A DNA stretch of 64,000 bases. Source: Taibaiella sp041660405. GTDB lineage: Bacteria > Bacteroidota > Bacteroidia > Chitinophagales > Chitinophagaceae. Position 1 is the first letter of the stretch; every line of letters begins with the position of its first letter. The notes below the pieces were generated by a model, which did not search any database, was not told the DNA's origin, and saw nothing but the letters and a program-made list of their open reading frames with translations. Below are positions 16,610-25,730 of the stretch, in pieces. The DNA lies in NCBI GenBank assembly GCA_041660405.1, contig JBAZWL010000011.1, positions 1 to 64,000 of the forward strand, in the 5' to 3' direction. The position numbers and the translations under genes were made by a program.

Positions 16610-18361
16610 ATGATCCGCAAATTCATTTTACTGCTTTGCCTTACAACCGGCTCCTTTGCTGGTTTTGCACAAAAGTCCTATAACGAACATGTTCTGGATT
16701 ACATTGCAAAATTTAAGGATTTAGCTATGCAGGAACAGCAACGCACAGGTATTCCTGCTTCCATTACATTGGCACAAGGAATATTTGAAACAGCAGCCGG
16801 CAGCAGCGAATTATGTACCAATGCCAGCAACCACTTTGGCATAAAGTGCAAAAACACCTGGGCCGGCGAAACCTATACCTATACCGACGATGCGAAGGAT
16901 GAATGCTTCCGCAAATACCAATCTGCGATACATTCTTATAAAGATCATTCAGACTTTCTGAAGACCAATCAACGATACAGTCTGTTATTTAACCTCTCCC
17001 CTACTGACTATGCCTCCTGGGCATATGGGTTAAAAAGATGTGGATATGCAACCAACCCTCAATACGCAAAAAAATTAATCAAGTTCATTGAAGATTATAA
17101 GCTGCAGGAATATACTTATACTGCTTTAGGTAACAATGAAGAAGAAGTATTATTGGCTTCTGCACAGGAAAAAATGATACCGCGTAGCAAGACCGTATCC
17201 ACAGTTGTACCCGGCGAAAATATTCCGGTAAACGACGTTTATACCACAGCAAATAATGTAGACCAGGCTGCAAAACCGATAGATGATGATGAAATTTTTG
17301 TAGAAAAAGCCAGCCAACAAGAGCAACAGTCTAATAGTAATATAACAGAGTATTATCAAACCACTTCTAAGAACGGCATCAGCGGTTTTTATGCCAGAAG
17401 AGGGGATATGCTTTTGGAATATGCTATTAAAAATAAGATCCGTTATGCCAAGCTTTTGGAAATGAATGATCTTCCTGATGCGCCGCTTGAAGCTGATATG
17501 TTTATTTATCTTGGCCGCAAAGCTAAAACAGGCAAGGCTTCCACACATACTGTAGAAGATGGCGAAAGTCTGTTACAGATCAGCCAGAATGAATGCATAC
17601 AATTGCAACAATTACGCACTTTTAATCATCTGGCAAAAGGCGAAGAACCGGTTCCGGGCACCGTGCTTAATTTACAAGCCGTAGCAGATGGCGCACCACA
17701 GGTGTACACTTCATCTGCAACGAAGAAAGTAAATGCAGGAAACTATAACAAGGCAACATCAAGTAACGATGGTTATGTTGTGGCTGGTAAAAAGGAAGAT
17801 ACCTCTCGCGAGGTAGTTATAGATGATACTGAGATGGTATCTGCACCGGTAAAAGCAGAAAGAGTAAATATTGCTGATGAAAAACCTGTAGAAGAAACCA
17901 TTGCAGAGGAACGTAATGCAAGACAAGAGCGCAAACCGGCTCAGTTAAGCAAAAAAGAAGAAAGTAAAATGTCGGCGCTGGACAAATTGAAAGCGCACAT
18001 GGATAAAACCGTATACGCCAGCAACCAGGAGTTTGAGCCTAAAGCATCAGGCCATTATGATGAGCAGCCTGTTGCTTCTGTTGACGAAGAAGAAGTGGTT
18101 ACCACACCTGCACGTAGAAATAATGCAGTCTCAGCAAGAGAGACAAAGGCAGAAGAAAGAAAGACCAGGGAAACAGTTAAGAAAAAAGAAACTGTAAAAC
18201 CAAAAGCAAAGGTAAAAGCCAAAAACCATACCGTTAAAAGAGGAGAAACACTTTTTGAAATAGCACAGAAATACGACTTAACGGTATCCCAACTGCAAAA
18301 GCTGAATAAGCTTGGTTCAAAAAAAATTCAACCGGGTATGAAACTGAAAGTGGTTAAATAA
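16610..18361 (+). CDS. Secreted glucosaminidase-domain protein with LysM repeats
   Basis: 583 residues. Signal peptide (about 1-20, ending GFAQ), then a mannosyl-glycoprotein endo-beta-N-acetylglucosaminidase domain (about 30-165; IPASITLAQGIFETAAGSS, SNHFGIKC, and the YATNPQYAKKLIKFIE end). Two weak LysM-like segments follow at about 258-302 and 308-352, and a clear LysM lies at the C-terminus (about 538-583, beginning NHTVKRGETLFEIAQKY). Between them is a charged, probably disordered linker. It likely cleaves the glycan strands of peptidoglycan during growth or division. A strong terminator follows. Confidence 0.9.
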   Translation: MIRKFILLLCLTTGSFAGFAQKSYNEHVLDYIAKFKDLAMQEQQRTGIPASITLAQGIFETAAGSSELCTNASNHFGIKCKNTWAGETYTYTDDAKDECFRKYQSAIHSYKDHSDFLKTNQRYSLLFNLSPTDYASWAYGLKRCGYATNPQYAKKLIKFIEDYKLQEYTYTALGNNEEEVLLASAQEKMIPRSKTVSTVVPGENIPVNDVYTTANNVDQAAKPIDDDEIFVEKASQQEQQSNSNITEYYQTTSKNGISGFYARRGDMLLEYAIKNKIRYAKLLEMNDLPDAPLEADMFIYLGRKAKTGKASTHTVEDGESLLQISQNECIQLQQLRTFNHLAKGEEPVPGTVLNLQAVADGAPQVYTSSATKKVNAGNYNKATSSNDGYVVAGKKEDTSREVVIDDTEMVSAPVKAERVNIADEKPVEETIAEERNARQERKPAQLSKKEESKMSALDKLKAHMDKTVYASNQEFEPKASGHYDEQPVASVDEEEVVTTPARRNNAVSARETKAEERKTRETVKKKETVKPKAKVKAKNHTVKRGETLFEIAQKYDLTVSQLQKLNKLGSKKIQPGMKLKVVK

Positions 18362-18378
18362 AAAATATCTTCTTATAA

Positions 18379-18410
18379 AAAAGCAGTTTGTGAAATACAA
18401 ACTGCTTTTC
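18379..18410 (+). terminator. Rho-independent terminator after the glucosaminidase gene
   Basis: Perfect 13-bp stem (18379-18391 with 18397-18409), 5-nt loop, with the T-run inside the descending arm. Confidence 0.88.
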
Positions 18411-18461
18411 TGTAGATGAGTTTCTCCGACTCTTTCAATTGGTCTATTAAAACCTTAACCA

Positions 18462-18671
18462 TTGACCCCAGAAATACTTACCGAATTAGTTACTTTTAAA
18501 ATGCCCTATGGCAAATACAAAGACCAGATAATTGCAGACCTTCCGGAATTTTACCTGGTATGGTATGCCAACAAAGGCTTTCCGAAAGGCAAGCTTGGCA
18601 TGTTATTATATACCATGTACGAGATCAAACTAAACGGCCTGGAATACTTGCTTAAGCCCTTAAGAAAGTAG
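18462..18671 (+). CDS. DUF3820 family protein
   Basis: 69 residues. The family pattern is nearly complete: MPYGKYKDQIIADLPEFYL, then WYANKGFPKGKLG and EIKLNGLE. Pfam describes DUF3820 as a putative quorum-sensing-regulated virulence factor, but no firm function is known to me. No in-frame ATG gives a full-length domain; TTG at 18462 is the best start and keeps about 13 residues before the conserved core. An ATG at 18501 would remove that helix. It stands alone between two terminator-bounded units. Confidence 0.8.
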   Translation: MTPEILTELVTFKMPYGKYKDQIIADLPEFYLVWYANKGFPKGKLGMLLYTMYEIKLNGLEYLLKPLRK

Positions 18672-18864
18672 AACGCAGTTTTCCTTAATACCCATTACCA
18701 CTTGGCTAACATTTTTGATGACGAAAAAACCCTTTCATTGCTTACTTTTGCGCACTGTTTGAACTTTTCCAAACATAGTTTGTCTTAGCCTGAAGCGATA
18801 ACTTTTTATTTATCAATGTTTTGGGAAATATGGCAAACCTGATTTTCAAATTTATCTTTCCTCT

Positions 18865-21213
18865 ATGTGGCATCGTATAGCTGATTTTGTCCTTCGTTTC
18901 CGTATTATTTTATTGGTACTCTTATTTGCCATTACCGGTGTAATGGGTTACTACGCGTCTAAAGTTGAATTAAGTTATGACTTTACAAGCGCCATCCCTA
19001 CTGATAATCCAAAGTATAAAGACTATCAGAAATTCCGGGAAATGTTTGGTGAAGATGGTAGTACTATGATGGTTGGCGTACAAACAGCCGATCTGTTTTC
19101 ACCGCAAATGTTTAAAGATTATGTTGCCTTATCAAAAGATATCGGCAAAGTAAAATCAGTGGAAAATGTATTGGGCATTCCAGTAGTAGTAAATGTGGTT
19201 CAGGATAGCGTTAAAAAACTTGGCGTACAGAAAATATTTCCTGATGACTTAAGCAATGCCAATATTGATAGCCTCAAAACCATTTTTCAAAATCTGCCCT
19301 TTTACAAAGGTCTTTTGTACAATGAAAAAACGAACGCTTATGTAATGGCCATCCGCATTAATAAGCAAACGCTTGCCAGTAAAGACCGCACCCGCGTAAT
19401 CAATGCTATCATAGCTTTGGGCGATTCATTCGGCAAAAAATACAATATTGAAGTGCACTATTCAGGTCTGCCGCATATCCGCACGCAAATGGCAAATAAA
19501 GTGCAGCATGAGCTTAAAATATTTCTGTTACTTTCTTTTGCACTTACCGCCGTTATCCTGTTAATTTTCTTCCGTTCTGTTCTTGCCGTACTTACTTCTA
19601 TGATTGTAGTAGCCATTGGGGTTATATGGTCATTCGGGACACTTGCATTATTGGGTTATAAGATCACTATTCTTACCGGGGTTATTCCTCCGTTGGTTGT
19701 GGTTATTGGTATTCCCAATTGTGTGTATTTCCTCAATAAATACCATACAGAATACGGAATACTCAACAGCAAAGTACCGGCCCTGCGCAACATGGTAGGC
19801 AAAATGGGTATCGTTACTCTGTTTACCAATCTTACCGCTGCTATTGGCTTTGGTGTGTTTTTCTTTACCAAAAGTGTTATCCTTAAAGAGTTTGGATTGG
19901 TTTCCGGAATAAACATTCTGGGTCTGTTCTTTATCTCTCTGGTATTTATCCCCGCAGTATATAGCTTCCTGCCTGCGCCGCACACACGTCATACCAGTTA
20001 CCTGGAAAGTAAATGGATGAATAACTTACTGGATTCCCTTACCACGCTTGTTTTTCATAATCGTAAAAAGCTGTACTTTGTTACCATCGCCATTTGCGTA
20101 GTATCTGTAATAGGTATGATGCGACTTAAAGCGGTAGGCCATATAGTCGATGATCTCCCGCATTCCGATAAGATTTATACAGATCTTAAGTTCTTTGAGA
20201 AGAATTTTAAAGGTGTGATGCCGCTGGAAATCATTGTGGACACCAAGAAAAAGTATGGTGCTTTAAATTCGCTTGAAACCTGGGAAAAACTAGACTCCCT
20301 TACCAATTTACTGGAAAGCCGTCCTGAAATTGGTGGTGGCCTTACTTTAATTAAAGGTATCAAGTTTGCAAGACAAGGCTTCTCCGGCGGAGCTATTGAA
20401 GATTACCGGCTACCAGATCAGTTTGAATTTAGCGGATTAAAACCTTACCTGGTAAGCACCTTGCGCAAACGCGATCCGGCAAATCAGAACCAGATGAGTA
20501 AGTTACTGAATTCCTTTGTGGACACTAATGTTCAAAATGTAAGGATCAGTGTGAATGTTGCTGATATAGGGTCTGTAGCCATGCCTAAATTATTGGCTGA
20601 GATACAACCCCAGGCTTTAAAAATATTTGATACTGCAGATTATAAATTGACCTTCACCGGTACCAGCATTACCTTCCTGGAAGGAAGCAGATTTATCATC
20701 AATAGCTTAAGAGATAGTCTCATCTGGGCCTTTGCCATGATCCTTGTTTGTATGATCGTGTTATTCAGAAACTGGCGTATAGTATTGATCGCAGTCATCA
20801 CCAATATTGTACCATTACTGATCACTGCCGGTGTGATGGGTTGGCTTAATGTTCCGCTCAAACCTTCTACAGTATTGGTGTTCAGCGTTGCGCTAGGTAT
20901 TACCGTGGATGTTACCATAAGATTCCTGGTCAACTTCAAACAGGAACTGGCTACCCATAATGAAGATATAGAAATGACAGTGCGCCGCAGTATTCATGAT
21001 ACCGGTTTAAGTATCATTTTTACCTCATTGATATTAATAGCGGGATTTGCTGTATTTGCCGTTTCCGAATTTGATGGCACAAAATCTTTGGGCTATCTCA
21101 CTTCTCTTACCTTATTATTAGCTATGATCTTTAACCTCACCTTGCAACCCGCATTGTTGCTGTGGATGGATAAAGCTAAAAAGAACAAAACAATCAGGAA
21201 TAATAATAAATAA
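18865..21213 (+). CDS. RND superfamily (MMPL/patched-type) transporter
   Basis: 782 residues with two repeated halves, each with a helix, a large periplasmic domain, and a block of five helices (about 220-370 and 610-770). This is the MMPL/hydrophobe-exporter arrangement, not the larger AcrB type. Such proteins use proton motive force to move lipids or hydrophobic molecules. The GVIPPLVVVIGIPNCVYFLN segment in helix block one and VALGITVDVTIRFLVNF in block two are the usual helix-4 motifs. A TACTTTTG element at 18743-18750 may be its promoter, about 115 bases upstream. Substrate unknown. Confidence 0.88.
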   Translation: MWHRIADFVLRFRIILLVLLFAITGVMGYYASKVELSYDFTSAIPTDNPKYKDYQKFREMFGEDGSTMMVGVQTADLFSPQMFKDYVALSKDIGKVKSVENVLGIPVVVNVVQDSVKKLGVQKIFPDDLSNANIDSLKTIFQNLPFYKGLLYNEKTNAYVMAIRINKQTLASKDRTRVINAIIALGDSFGKKYNIEVHYSGLPHIRTQMANKVQHELKIFLLLSFALTAVILLIFFRSVLAVLTSMIVVAIGVIWSFGTLALLGYKITILTGVIPPLVVVIGIPNCVYFLNKYHTEYGILNSKVPALRNMVGKMGIVTLFTNLTAAIGFGVFFFTKSVILKEFGLVSGINILGLFFISLVFIPAVYSFLPAPHTRHTSYLESKWMNNLLDSLTTLVFHNRKKLYFVTIAICVVSVIGMMRLKAVGHIVDDLPHSDKIYTDLKFFEKNFKGVMPLEIIVDTKKKYGALNSLETWEKLDSLTNLLESRPEIGGGLTLIKGIKFARQGFSGGAIEDYRLPDQFEFSGLKPYLVSTLRKRDPANQNQMSKLLNSFVDTNVQNVRISVNVADIGSVAMPKLLAEIQPQALKIFDTADYKLTFTGTSITFLEGSRFIINSLRDSLIWAFAMILVCMIVLFRNWRIVLIAVITNIVPLLITAGVMGWLNVPLKPSTVLVFSVALGITVDVTIRFLVNFKQELATHNEDIEMTVRRSIHDTGLSIIFTSLILIAGFAVFAVSEFDGTKSLGYLTSLTLLLAMIFNLTLQPALLLWMDKAKKNKTIRNNNK

Positions 21214-21226
21214 GATTCCAATTTAT

Positions 21227-21261
21227 AAAAAATGGCGCCACAAATTGCGGCGCCATTTTTT
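21227..21261 (+). terminator. Rho-independent terminator after the MMPL transporter
   Basis: Perfect 13-bp stem AAAAAATGGCGCC (21227-21239) with 21249-21261, 9-nt loop, ending in a T-run. Confidence 0.92.
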
Positions 21262-21383
21262 ATATCTGACAATCACTATCAGGATTATATCTGATGCACT
21301 CATCCGTTTTTTTACGTATTTATTTGACGAAGTTTCTTAAATATTGATGATTTATATATTTTTACAGTCTAAAGCTAATAATT

Positions 21384-21581
21384 ATGAAAAAAATCTTGAC
21401 CCTGATTGCCGTGGTATTTGTAGCTGCAATTGTATTGCCTTCCTGTAAAAAAGATTGGACCTGTGTTTGTACTGATAGTTCCGGCGACAAAACATCATAT
21501 CCTATCAGCAATTCCCGCAAGCCTGAAGCCAAACTTGTTTGCGAAGGTTTTGCAATCGGAACATCCTGTGAACTACAATAA
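21384..21581 (+). CDS. Small Cys-containing lipoprotein
   Basis: 65 residues. A lipoprotein signal peptide ends in the lipobox LPSC (Cys21). The remaining 44 residues contain four more cysteines (WTCVC early, then VCEG and TSCEL), which could form two disulfides outside the cytoplasm. It has its own terminator. I do not recognise a characterised family; short lipoproteins of this pattern are common in Chitinophagia. Coding status rests on the good signal peptide, the ATG and the terminator directly behind it. Confidence 0.75.
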   Translation: MKKILTLIAVVFVAAIVLPSCKKDWTCVCTDSSGDKTSYPISNSRKPEAKLVCEGFAIGTSCELQ

Positions 21582-21601
21582 AATCTATTATGTAAGAAAT
21601 G

Positions 21602-21639
21602 AAGAAAGCCTGCAAAACAAATTTGCAGGCTTTCTTTCC
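21602..21639 (+). terminator. Rho-independent terminator after the small lipoprotein
   Basis: Perfect 15-bp stem (21602-21616 with 21622-21636), 5-nt loop, ending in TTTCTTTC. Confidence 0.9.
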
Positions 21640-21693
21640 GTAGGGACACATTGCATGTGTCCAATATTGTGGACGCATGCAATGCGTCCCTAC
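21640..21693. repeat. Pair of inverted palindromic repeat units (GTAGGGAC... type)
   Basis: Two 23-bp units, 21640-21662 and 21671-21693, face each other across 8 bases. Each also contains its own small hairpin: GGACACA/TGTGTCC in the left unit, GGACGCAT/ATGCGTCC in the right. The right unit supplies the TAG stop codon of the sigma factor gene (21690-21692, minus strand). Confidence 0.85.
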
Positions 21694-22277
21694 CTTAATA
21701 CCATCTTATTTTCATTAATCATTCTACGCAGATTGATCAATGCGTAACGCATGCGGCCAAGTGCTGTATTAATGCTTACTCCTGTAATATCCGATATTTC
21801 TTTAAAGCTCATTTCACCGTAAATACGCATCACCACTACTTCACGCTGCTCTTCAGGTAAACGATCAATGATTTGTTGTACACTATATTCAGATTGGCGG
21901 CGAATGATCCTTTCCTCTACATGCTCTTCTTTCAAAGGCAGCAGTGCAAAGAAATCGGAGCCATCAGATAAGGTGATCTTAACCTGTTGTTTTACTTTTC
22001 TGAAATGATCGATACATAGATTGTGAGCAATACGTAATGCCCAAGGGAGAAATTTACCTTGTTCTGAATACTTATCCTTACGTATATTATTCACGATCTT
22101 CAGGAAAGTATCCTGGAATAAATCTTCGGCAATGTATTTATCCTTTACCATAATGTAGATAGAGGTGTAAACATTGCTTTGATACCGGCGTACCAATTCA
22201 GTGATTGCTGTATCGCTTCCGTTACGGAATAAATGCACTAAGTCCTGGTCTGAATGTTGCTTCAGGCTGTTTGTCAT
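21690..22277 (-). CDS. ECF-type RNA polymerase sigma factor
   Basis: 195 residues. Region 2 (about 15-85) contains ELVRRYQSNVYTSIY, YIAEDLFQDTFLKIV and the -10 binding LPWALRIAHNLCIDHFRK. Region 4 (about 130-185) contains LPEEQREVVVMRIYGEMSFKEI and the recognition helix SINTALGRMRYAL. No anti-sigma gene adjoins it. The ATG at 22277 is preferred; one at 22304 would add nine residues. The 282 bases upstream, to the next gene, are AT-rich with no gene I can support. The stop codon lies inside an interspersed palindrome. Confidence 0.9.
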   Translation of the reverse strand: MTNSLKQHSDQDLVHLFRNGSDTAITELVRRYQSNVYTSIYIMVKDKYIAEDLFQDTFLKIVNNIRKDKYSEQGKFLPWALRIAHNLCIDHFRKVKQQVKITLSDGSDFFALLPLKEEHVEERIIRRQSEYSVQQIIDRLPEEQREVVVMRIYGEMSFKEISDITGVSINTALGRMRYALINLRRMINENKMVLR

Positions 22278-22559
22278 ATGATGAATTCTACAAGATTTAA
22301 ACAATAAAGCGTGTGTGCTTGCGCAATGCGAATTGATTAAAATTAATTGTGTAGAGTATGAGCCTATAAGCGGTTGTTGTATGAAGGTGGCAAAAATAGT
22401 GTTTTCCTCAAACGAAAAGTTAATAGTCCTAAAATTTATTTTAGCTTTTTACTTTTTGTTAAATGTATAGACGAAAAGCCCTTAATGCACGTTGGGTGGG
22501 GTAAGAATATATATTTTTAGCAATTAAAGAGCCTTTACCACTAATCGATTAAAATAGTT

Positions 22560-23744
22560 TTATTTTTCGCTTTTCCTTAAGGAAAAATTAGCTATCACCG
22601 GATAATGATCTGATAAATCGACATTTGGCCGGTTATAGCCTTCTATTTTTAAGGCATTTTTATCGTAAAAAATATAATCTATGCGAAGCGTGGGAGCAAT
22701 ATTACGATAGGTACGCCCAAGTCCTGAGCCTTTCCCCACAAACGCGTCGGAAAGTTTATCTTTTATCTTAGTATAAACATAGGAACCCGGAACATCATTA
22801 AAATCACCGCAAATAATAAGCGGATAATCCATTTCCCTTTTTAATGAATCTATATTATTAGCAAGTTTGGCCCGGTTTGCCGAGGCATCCCTTAGTTTTT
22901 TCAATAAAGATTTTGACTGGTTTTCATCCTGGGCATCCACGCCTTCTTCCTTAACTTTAGAAATATACTCCAGCTCTTCTCTGCCAAAGCCTACAGAGGT
23001 AAGATGCACCACATTGAGATTAAAAATATTGCTGCTATCAATAACCACTTCTACACTGAGCATTTTATACGTTTGGCGGAAAAGTGAATAGGTAATTGCA
23101 TTACGTAGAGGATATTTGGAAAAAACGGCATGACCAACATTGATAATATCATTCTTGGCAGCATTGCTGGTAATATGATTCTTCCTCATTTCATTTTCTA
23201 CACAGAATTCCACGAAAGGATAACCCAGCTGTTGCAATATCTCTGTATAAGGCTCCGCGCTTTCTTTTGCATCCCAATAAAATTCCTGCAGGCAAAGAAT
23301 ATCCGGATTTTCCTCTTTGATCAGTTTTATTATCCTGGCTTTAGATGCTTTATCCTTTGTCCATTCACCAAGGTCAAACAGGTGCACATTCCAGGTCATT
23401 ACTTTCAGGCCCTTTTCTTCAGTCGGGGCTATCCTGTTTTTGCCGAAATAGTTAAAACCAAATGTTGGTGCAGCTACATTCCAGCAAATGATTATGGTGA
23501 TCAGGGAAAATAAAGCTCTTTTTTTCTTTTTGGAAAAAAGCCATAATACAATGAAGAATATATTGCTAAGTGATGCAAAAAAACAAGTAAAACTCAAGAG
23601 GCTTAAAATGCTGGGCTTATCTGCAACGTTTGCATAGGATACGTACAAACAAAGTAGTAGCCATATGATTACACCTGCATTAAGAAATAGTAGAATACCC
23701 CTGAATAGCCTGGGTAGGGCAGCTTTTTTTTCCAAGAGAAGCAA
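22560..23744 (-). CDS. Membrane-anchored endonuclease/exonuclease/phosphatase family protein
   Basis: 394 residues. Three N-terminal membrane helices (about 13-95) precede an EEP-fold domain (about 110-394) with the metal and catalytic segments MTWNVHLF, CLQEFY, ICGDFND and the terminal LSDHYPVIANF. This fold covers phosphodiesterases, DNases and phospholipid phosphatases; membrane anchoring and export topology make a lipid or extracytoplasmic phosphoester substrate plausible, but this is inference. It is followed on the same strand, 38 bases upstream in coordinate terms, by the inactive rhomboid gene, suggesting one transcript with both rhomboids. Confidence 0.88.
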   Translation of the reverse strand: MLLLEKKAALPRLFRGILLFLNAGVIIWLLLCLYVSYANVADKPSILSLLSFTCFFASLSNIFFIVLWLFSKKKKRALFSLITIIICWNVAAPTFGFNYFGKNRIAPTEEKGLKVMTWNVHLFDLGEWTKDKASKARIIKLIKEENPDILCLQEFYWDAKESAEPYTEILQQLGYPFVEFCVENEMRKNHITSNAAKNDIINVGHAVFSKYPLRNAITYSLFRQTYKMLSVEVVIDSSNIFNLNVVHLTSVGFGREELEYISKVKEEGVDAQDENQSKSLLKKLRDASANRAKLANNIDSLKREMDYPLIICGDFNDVPGSYVYTKIKDKLSDAFVGKGSGLGRTYRNIAPTLRIDYIFYDKNALKIEGYNRPNVDLSDHYPVIANFSLRKSEK

Positions 23745-23782
23745 TTATTATTTAAATAATAGCGGTAAAGATAAGTGGAAAT

Positions 23783-24715
23783 TTAACTTTCTTTACTGGC
23801 TTTCATCAATAATTCTTTCTCTTCCTGGGTAAGGGAATCGTAGCCTTTTTGGTTAATTTTATCAAGGATCAGATCTATAGATTCCTCTGGCGTGCGGGAT
23901 TTATGCTGAATCTGTTTGAAGGTTTCGAGCCGCTTCTTCTGGTGCTTTTGCTCATTAAATTCATCGGGGGTAAACCAGCTCTGCACCTTATCGCCGGAAC
24001 GGTAAAGCCATGCACCGGGGCGATTACCAGTCTGTAGTAATTTAATATAGGCAAATCCTACCAATCCACCGGCTCCGCAAAGGATCATCATAGCATAATT
24101 ACCGGAAATAAAGTTGAGCACATTTAATATCAGAAACAAGCAAAGCACAGCCCACAAAGGAATGGATAGCCTGTCGCCCAAATAGAAACGGAAGCCTGGA
24201 GAAAGCGTAATAGCCGCAATGGCAAATCCCATAATGGATGGAAGAGCGCCAAGAGCCATTGATGTTCCCTGCATTTCGGGCCATACAGCGGTAGCACCCA
24301 GATACACACAGCCACTTAAAATATAAGAGAAAATAAAAAGCGGGATAATTTCTTTATAGCCAACCAAAGATTGAATAACAGAGCCAAAACAATATAACCA
24401 CAGCATATTGCTTAGCAGGTTAAGGAAACCCGTATGTGCCCAGGCATAGGTAAGCAGGATCCAAGGTTTGTGAAGGAACTCTTTAAAAGGCTGTAAAGCA
24501 ATATAGGGGCTTATTGCATTGTGAAAAGTAACCTTTTGGTACACGCCATTGACCAACATTCTTTGCTCCGGACTTAATACCAGTATAATAATATACATAG
24601 CGTACGCCAGGATAAACCCTACTGCGCTTGCTGCAATAAGTTGTATCAGTGCATTGTGTCCATAATTGGACATCAGGTTCATTCGCTTCCTTGTAAACTC
24701 TGCTTTCATATTCAC
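23783..24715 (-). CDS. Rhomboid-like membrane protein lacking catalytic residues, with C-terminal DUF6576-like segment
   Basis: 310 residues with six or seven helices in the rhomboid order (YAWAHTGFLNLLSNMLWLYCFG is the L1/TM2 region). The catalytic GxSG position reads GALPS (156-160), with Leu in place of Ser, and the His position in the last helix reads Gly214 in CGAGGLVGF, so protease activity is not expected. The soluble C-terminus ends with a helical SIDLILDKINQKGYDSLTQ segment as in DUF6576. The next gene upstream on the same strand is an apparently active rhomboid. A pseudoprotease partner or adaptor role is inferred. Confidence 0.85.
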   Translation of the reverse strand: MNMKAEFTRKRMNLMSNYGHNALIQLIAASAVGFILAYAMYIIILVLSPEQRMLVNGVYQKVTFHNAISPYIALQPFKEFLHKPWILLTYAWAHTGFLNLLSNMLWLYCFGSVIQSLVGYKEIIPLFIFSYILSGCVYLGATAVWPEMQGTSMALGALPSIMGFAIAAITLSPGFRFYLGDRLSIPLWAVLCLFLILNVLNFISGNYAMMILCGAGGLVGFAYIKLLQTGNRPGAWLYRSGDKVQSWFTPDEFNEQKHQKKRLETFKQIQHKSRTPEESIDLILDKINQKGYDSLTQEEKELLMKASKES

Positions 24716-24818
24716 ACGTGCAATTTCAATACCAAATTAACAATAATTCCAATAAAAGGGTTGTTATGCCCTCTATTTAACTATCAGTTTGAATTATTTT
24801 AATGCTCAACCTTTGCTT

Positions 24819-25556
24819 TTAATATAAAGTCCGTTTCCCATTCAATTTCCAGGCCTTAAGCAATAGAAAGGCAAATAGCATACCGCCTAGATGCGCAAAG
24901 TGTGCAACATTATCGGTGGGATTATTCCGGAATCCTGAAAACAATTCAATTATTGCATAAATGGCTACAAAATATTTGGCTTTTATAGGGAAAAGGAAAT
25001 AAACATAGATCATTAAGTTCGGGAACAAATAACCAAAAGCAAACAATACACCGAAAATAGCGCCCGAAGCACCTACCATAGGATTTACCATAGGCACTGC
25101 CGCAGGATTACCATAAGTAAAATTCGAATCGATGAGTTGCTGTACTGCCTGTGCTTGCTGGCCTGATGTATAGCTGCTAAATTGCTGTATCAAAGCAGCA
25201 TTTTCCCATGTAAATACCATAAGGTGACAAAGAGCAGCACCGAAACCACAAACGAAATAGAAAATGAGAATTCTTTTTGCACCCAAAGTATTTTCAATCA
25301 CATTACCAAACATCCACAAAGCGAACATGTTAAAAACTAAATGCGTTATGTTAGCATGCATGAAAATATGGGTAATTACCTGCCATGGCTTAAATAATGG
25401 CGATTTCCAATGAAATAACGCGAGGTAATAATCTAAATCTACAATATTAGCTTTCTGCAACACATAGGTTGCTGCAAACACAAGTACATTTATAATAATC
25501 AGATTTTTAATTACCGGTGGTAAAATCTGGAAACCGCCTGGACGATATTCGCTCAT
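24819..25556 (-). CDS. Rhomboid family intramembrane serine protease
   Basis: 245 residues with six helices. The catalytic Ser165 lies in GASGAIFG and the catalytic His222 in AHFAHLGGM; the HIFMHANITHLVFNMFALW segment carries the L1 loop and the oxyanion-side His/Asn. Rhomboids cleave other membrane proteins within or near their helices. Its downstream same-strand neighbour is a rhomboid homologue without these residues, 103 bases away, which may be co-expressed. Substrates unknown. Confidence 0.93.
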   Translation of the reverse strand: MSEYRPGGFQILPPVIKNLIIINVLVFAATYVLQKANIVDLDYYLALFHWKSPLFKPWQVITHIFMHANITHLVFNMFALWMFGNVIENTLGAKRILIFYFVCGFGAALCHLMVFTWENAALIQQFSSYTSGQQAQAVQQLIDSNFTYGNPAAVPMVNPMVGASGAIFGVLFAFGYLFPNLMIYVYFLFPIKAKYFVAIYAIIELFSGFRNNPTDNVAHFAHLGGMLFAFLLLKAWKLNGKRTLY

Positions 25557-25730
25557 GAATTTTTAATATTGTCGTTACTTAAAATCAATCAGTCTTCTAA
25601 AGAATTCAAAATTAAGGAAAAGGGTTGGAGAATGTTTGTATGATGAAATTGTTGTATTGTTGCCCTTCATTTTAAAATTCTTCCCTTTTTAAGGAGGCAT
25701 AGAACAAATTAGCATCACAACAGTTCATTT

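Noticed and set aside
22278..22559. Anti-sigma factor or small RNA next to the ECF sigma gene
   Set aside because: No frame or stable structure could be supported; the stretch is AT-rich leader sequence.
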